This document shows, piece by piece, positions 31,844-33,697 of a DNA stretch of 33,697 bases. The notes below the pieces were generated by a model that searched no databases, was not told the DNA's origin, and saw only the letters and a list, made by a program, of their open reading frames with translations. A program made the position numbers and the translations under genes. The first letter of the stretch is position 1, and each line of letters starts with the position of its first letter. The stretch is from Flavobacteriales bacterium (lineage in GTDB: Bacteria; Bacteroidota; Bacteroidia; Flavobacteriales_D; JABDKJ01): positions 1-33,697 of the forward strand of contig JABDLZ010000305.1 of the NCBI GenBank assembly GCA_013001705.1, written 5' to 3'.

Positions 31844-33100
31844 ATGAGATTGATTCTGATATCGTTCTGTTTTCTTTTTTCTTCTTGGTTATCAGCTGCT
31901 TATATACTCATCCCGATGGATGAGAGCCAGAAAAACCATCTCAAGGCCTATGGTATTGCCTTCTGGGTATTGCAGAATGATATCGAAGTTGAGTGGCTAT
32001 TGAATTATCGGGGAGGCAGCTTCATGATAAAAAGCTATGCAGATATTGAAGAAGAATGCGTGATCAGAGGAGTCTCCTATAACATCTTGGCCGATGTCCA
32101 GGCTATGGAGATCATCAATCAAATTGCTGATCCTGAAGTCAACCAAGAAGTAGTCAAACTAGAAACAGCACCTGAGATCGCGGTCTATTCACCAAAAAGC
32201 AAACTCCCTTGGGATGATGCGGTCACACTGGTGATGACATACGCTGAAATCCCATATAAGGTCATCTATGACGAAGAGATAATCAAGGGAGAATTACCTA
32301 AATATGATTGGCTCCACTTGCATCATGAGGATTTTACAGGACAGTACGGAAAGTTCTACGCCAGTTATAGAAATGCGGCTTGGTACCAAGAACAGGTCAA
32401 AGAGATGGAATCCTTGGCCAATCGTTTAGGATTCACCAAAGTATCCGATCTCAAAAAGGCAGTGGTAAGCAATATCTCAGAATACACCGCTGGAGGAGGT
32501 TATCTCTTCACCATGTGTTCTGGAACGGATTCATATGATATTGCTCTTGCAGCATTGAATACAGATATCTGCGAGTCCATGTTCGATGGAGATCCAGCTG
32601 ACCCTACTGCACAGTCCAAACTTCAGTATGACAACTGTTTCGGGTTTGAGAATTTCACCTTGGAAAAAAACCCCATGGTCTATGAGTTTTCGAGTATCGA
32701 TGCCACTCGTGTCCATACTCGTATTCCTCAGGATAAAGACTTCTTTCTTCTGTTCGAATTCTCAGCGAAATGGGATGTAGTTCCGACCATGTTGACGCAG
32801 AACCATGAAAAGGTGATCAAGGGGTTCATGGGTCAGACCACCTCTTTCCATAAGGACCAGATCAAGTCTAACGTACTAGTGTTGGGAGAAACCCACAAAC
32901 ACAGCACTGCCAAATACATCCATGGAGAATACGGTTTGGGACAATGGACTTTCTATGGGGGCCATGACCCAGAAGACTATACACATCGGGTTAATGACCC
33001 TCCGACAGACCTCAATCTCTTTCCTAATTCTCCTGGATATCGATTGATTCTGAACAACATCCTTTTCCCAGCTGCTCGCAAGAAGAAGCAGAAGACCTAA
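31844..33100 (+). CDS. Conserved secreted Bacteroidota protein of unknown function
   Basis: This encodes 418 residues. The N-terminal hydrophobic stretch (MRLILISFCFLFSSWLSAAY) is a likely Sec signal peptide without a lipobox. The mature part begins ILIPMDESQKNHLKAYGIAF, with WLLNYRGGSF near residue 51. The centre has LHHEDFTGQYGKFYASYRNA and a glycine-rich turn TAGGGYLFTMCSGTDSYDIA. The C-terminal half has FSAKWDVVPTMLTQNHEKVI and GLGQWTFYGGHDPEDYTHRV. I recall similar proteins labelled asparagine synthetase B in flavobacterial annotations, but none of the motifs of that enzyme (N-terminal Cys2 amidotransferase, SGGxDS) is present. The GQWTFYGGHDPED segment and the GG-cysteine motif resemble glutamine-amidotransferase-like (ThuA-type) folds; this is tentative. 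Confidence 0.75.
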   Translation: MRLILISFCFLFSSWLSAAYILIPMDESQKNHLKAYGIAFWVLQNDIEVEWLLNYRGGSFMIKSYADIEEECVIRGVSYNILADVQAMEIINQIADPEVNQEVVKLETAPEIAVYSPKSKLPWDDAVTLVMTYAEIPYKVIYDEEIIKGELPKYDWLHLHHEDFTGQYGKFYASYRNAAWYQEQVKEMESLANRLGFTKVSDLKKAVVSNISEYTAGGGYLFTMCSGTDSYDIALAALNTDICESMFDGDPADPTAQSKLQYDNCFGFENFTLEKNPMVYEFSSIDATRVHTRIPQDKDFFLLFEFSAKWDVVPTMLTQNHEKVIKGFMGQTTSFHKDQIKSNVLVLGETHKHSTAKYIHGEYGLGQWTFYGGHDPEDYTHRVNDPPTDLNLFPNSPGYRLILNNILFPAARKKKQKT

Positions 33101-33146
33101 AGCAAACTGAAGGACTAAAAGGTCTTGTTGAAGAGAAAGAGATCGA

Positions 33147-33156
33147 ACTGGCCAGT
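33147..33156. repeat. 10-bp palindrome in the 33101-33279 spacer
   Basis: ACTGGCCAGT is a perfect palindrome in the spacer between the secreted protein gene and the rRNA terminator. The rest of this spacer (about 180 nt) shows no gene, promoter or clear terminator for the plus-strand gene. Confidence 0.2.
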
Positions 33157-33279
33157 CCTAACGCGATGTCAGGCATAACCGTACTTCATTTCCTCACAAT
33201 TTTCATGATCTAGCAGCACCAATTGCCGGTGTAGATTACTATAGCATGCACGGATACTTCCAACTTGAGATATATCGCA

Positions 33280-33311
33280 TAAAAAAGCCCCTTCAAATAA
33301 ATGAAGGGGCT
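33280..33311 (-). terminator. Intrinsic terminator of the rRNA operon
   Basis: On the minus strand AGCCCCTTCA (33311-33302) pairs perfectly with TGAAGGGGCT (33295-33286) around a 6-nt loop, and six T's follow (complement of the A's at 33281-33286). It lies about 10 nt beyond the 5S 3' end. Confidence 0.93.
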
Positions 33312-33320
33312 CTTTATTAA

Positions 33321-33428
33321 GATTGGCAACGACCTACTCTCCCGCCTTAGCAGTACCATTAGCGCTGATGGGCTTAACTTCTCTGTTCGAAATGGTAAGA
33401 GGTGAACACCATCGCTATAGTCACCAAA
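33321..33428 (-). rRNA. rrf: 5S ribosomal RNA
   Basis: On the minus strand the sequence begins TTGGTGACTATAGCGATGG and ends GTAGGTCGTTGCCAATC. The 5' TTGGTGAC and 3' GTTGCCAA ends pair as an 8-bp helix I (with G-U pairs). The conserved CGAACAGAGAAGTTAAGC loop of 5S rRNA is present. About 108 nt; the exact ends may differ by a few bases. Confidence 0.95.
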
Positions 33429-33505
33429 AATCGTGGTCAACGCAAGGTTGACACCAATATCAAAAAGACATCTTGGAAAATGATTAGGAGAACTGTTCTC
33501 TCATT

Positions 33506-33697
33506 GAAAGCTTCGAACAATTAGTACTGCTCGGCTTTGACATTGCTGTCTTTACACCTGCAGCCTATCAACGTCATCGTCTATAACGGTTCTCAATGAT
33601 ATCTCATCTTGAGGTGAGTTTCGCGCTTAGATGCTTTCAGCGCTTATCTCATCCGAACATAGCTACCCTGCGATGCAACTGGCGTCACAACAGGTAC
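33506..33697 (-). rRNA. rrl: 23S ribosomal RNA, 3' end only
   Basis: The minus strand carries the conserved last part of 23S rRNA, including GGATGAGATAAGCGCTGAAAG, TCTAAGCGCGAAACTC, then GATGACGTTGATAGGCTGCA and GTACTAATTGTTCGAAGC near the end. The 5' part lies beyond the window edge. The 3' end near 33506 is estimated from the usual position a few bases after the TACTAAT motif. A spacer of about 75 nt separates it from 5S. Confidence 0.93.

Noticed and set aside
31844-33100. Asparagine synthetase B
   Set aside because: No N-terminal nucleophilic Cys2 and no SGGxDS ATP-pyrophosphatase motif; a signal peptide is present.
33210-33440. Open frame across the 5S rRNA
   Set aside because: The sequence is 5S rRNA with its terminator, so coding is not credible.
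1-33697. CRISPR array, transposase, integrase, tRNA or prophage genes
   Set aside because: No regularly spaced repeats, DDE or recombinase motifs, or tRNA-like cloverleaf with a T-loop was seen on reading both strands.

Overview
This window reads as Bacteroidota chromosome, most likely Flavobacteriales or a close relative. The evidence is a secreted protein with a type IX secretion (T9SS) C-terminal sorting domain, a lipoprotein with a K-E-D surface-export signal after its cysteine, repeated TAnnTTTG promoter -7 elements directly upstream of genes, few visible Shine-Dalgarno sites, and the rpsF-rpsR-rplI order. No species can be named from the sequence alone. Coding density is very high. No stretch over about 300 bases lacks a gene; the largest gaps are about 180 bases (33101-33279) and 140 bases (30066-30205).

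Layout, left to right. 1-2092 (minus): two overlapping glycosyltransferases, the first cut by the window edge. 2128-2880 (plus): a DUF218/ElyC-SanA-YdcF membrane protein. 2887-4071 (minus): the ribosomal operon rpsF-rpsR-rplI with its promoter and terminator. 4155-7867 (minus): a 1044-residue secreted PKD/T9SS protein followed by the nucleotide-pool sanitising enzyme RdgB, joined by a 1-nt stop/start overlap. 8006-14260 (plus): a surface-polysaccharide operon with a Wzx-type flippase, a hexapeptide acyltransferase and four glycosyltransferases. 14206-15606 (minus): a polytopic membrane protein, a candidate polymerase. 15688-18299 (plus): a glycosyltransferase and a GT-C-like membrane glycosyltransferase. 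18309-24212 (minus): a tightly overlapping six-gene operon encoding, in transcription order, an HTTM-DCC fusion membrane protein, a WbqC-like protein, a GtrB/ArnC-like membrane-anchored GT2, a SAM methyltransferase, a PglD-like acetyltransferase and a WecE/RffA-like sugar aminotransferase. 24312-26508 (plus): a glycosyltransferase and galE. 26496-31750: a housekeeping block of rlmH (minus), nadC and a YihY/BrkB membrane protein (plus), a predicted surface lipoprotein (minus) and dnaB (plus). 31844-33100 (plus): a conserved secreted protein of unknown function. 33280-33697 (minus): the end of an rRNA operon, with the 23S 3' end, 5S and a strong intrinsic terminator.

Together the central 22 kb looks like a locus for a cell-surface glycan (O-antigen, capsule or exopolysaccharide). 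Cytoplasmic glycosyltransferases assemble a lipid-linked unit, Wzx flips it, and a polymerase-like protein may extend it. The minus operon contains the parts expected for making an N-acylated 4-amino-4,6-dideoxyhexose and loading it on a polyprenyl phosphate. With the neighbouring GT-C-like protein, this resembles the ArnB/ArnC/ArnT logic of periplasmic glycan decoration. That reading, and the role of the HTTM-DCC protein, are inferences and are the most interesting points here. No initiating sugar-phosphate transferase, Wza/Wzc export machinery or RmlA/RmlB nucleotide-sugar genes are visible in the window. No tRNA, CRISPR array, transposase or prophage gene was seen.
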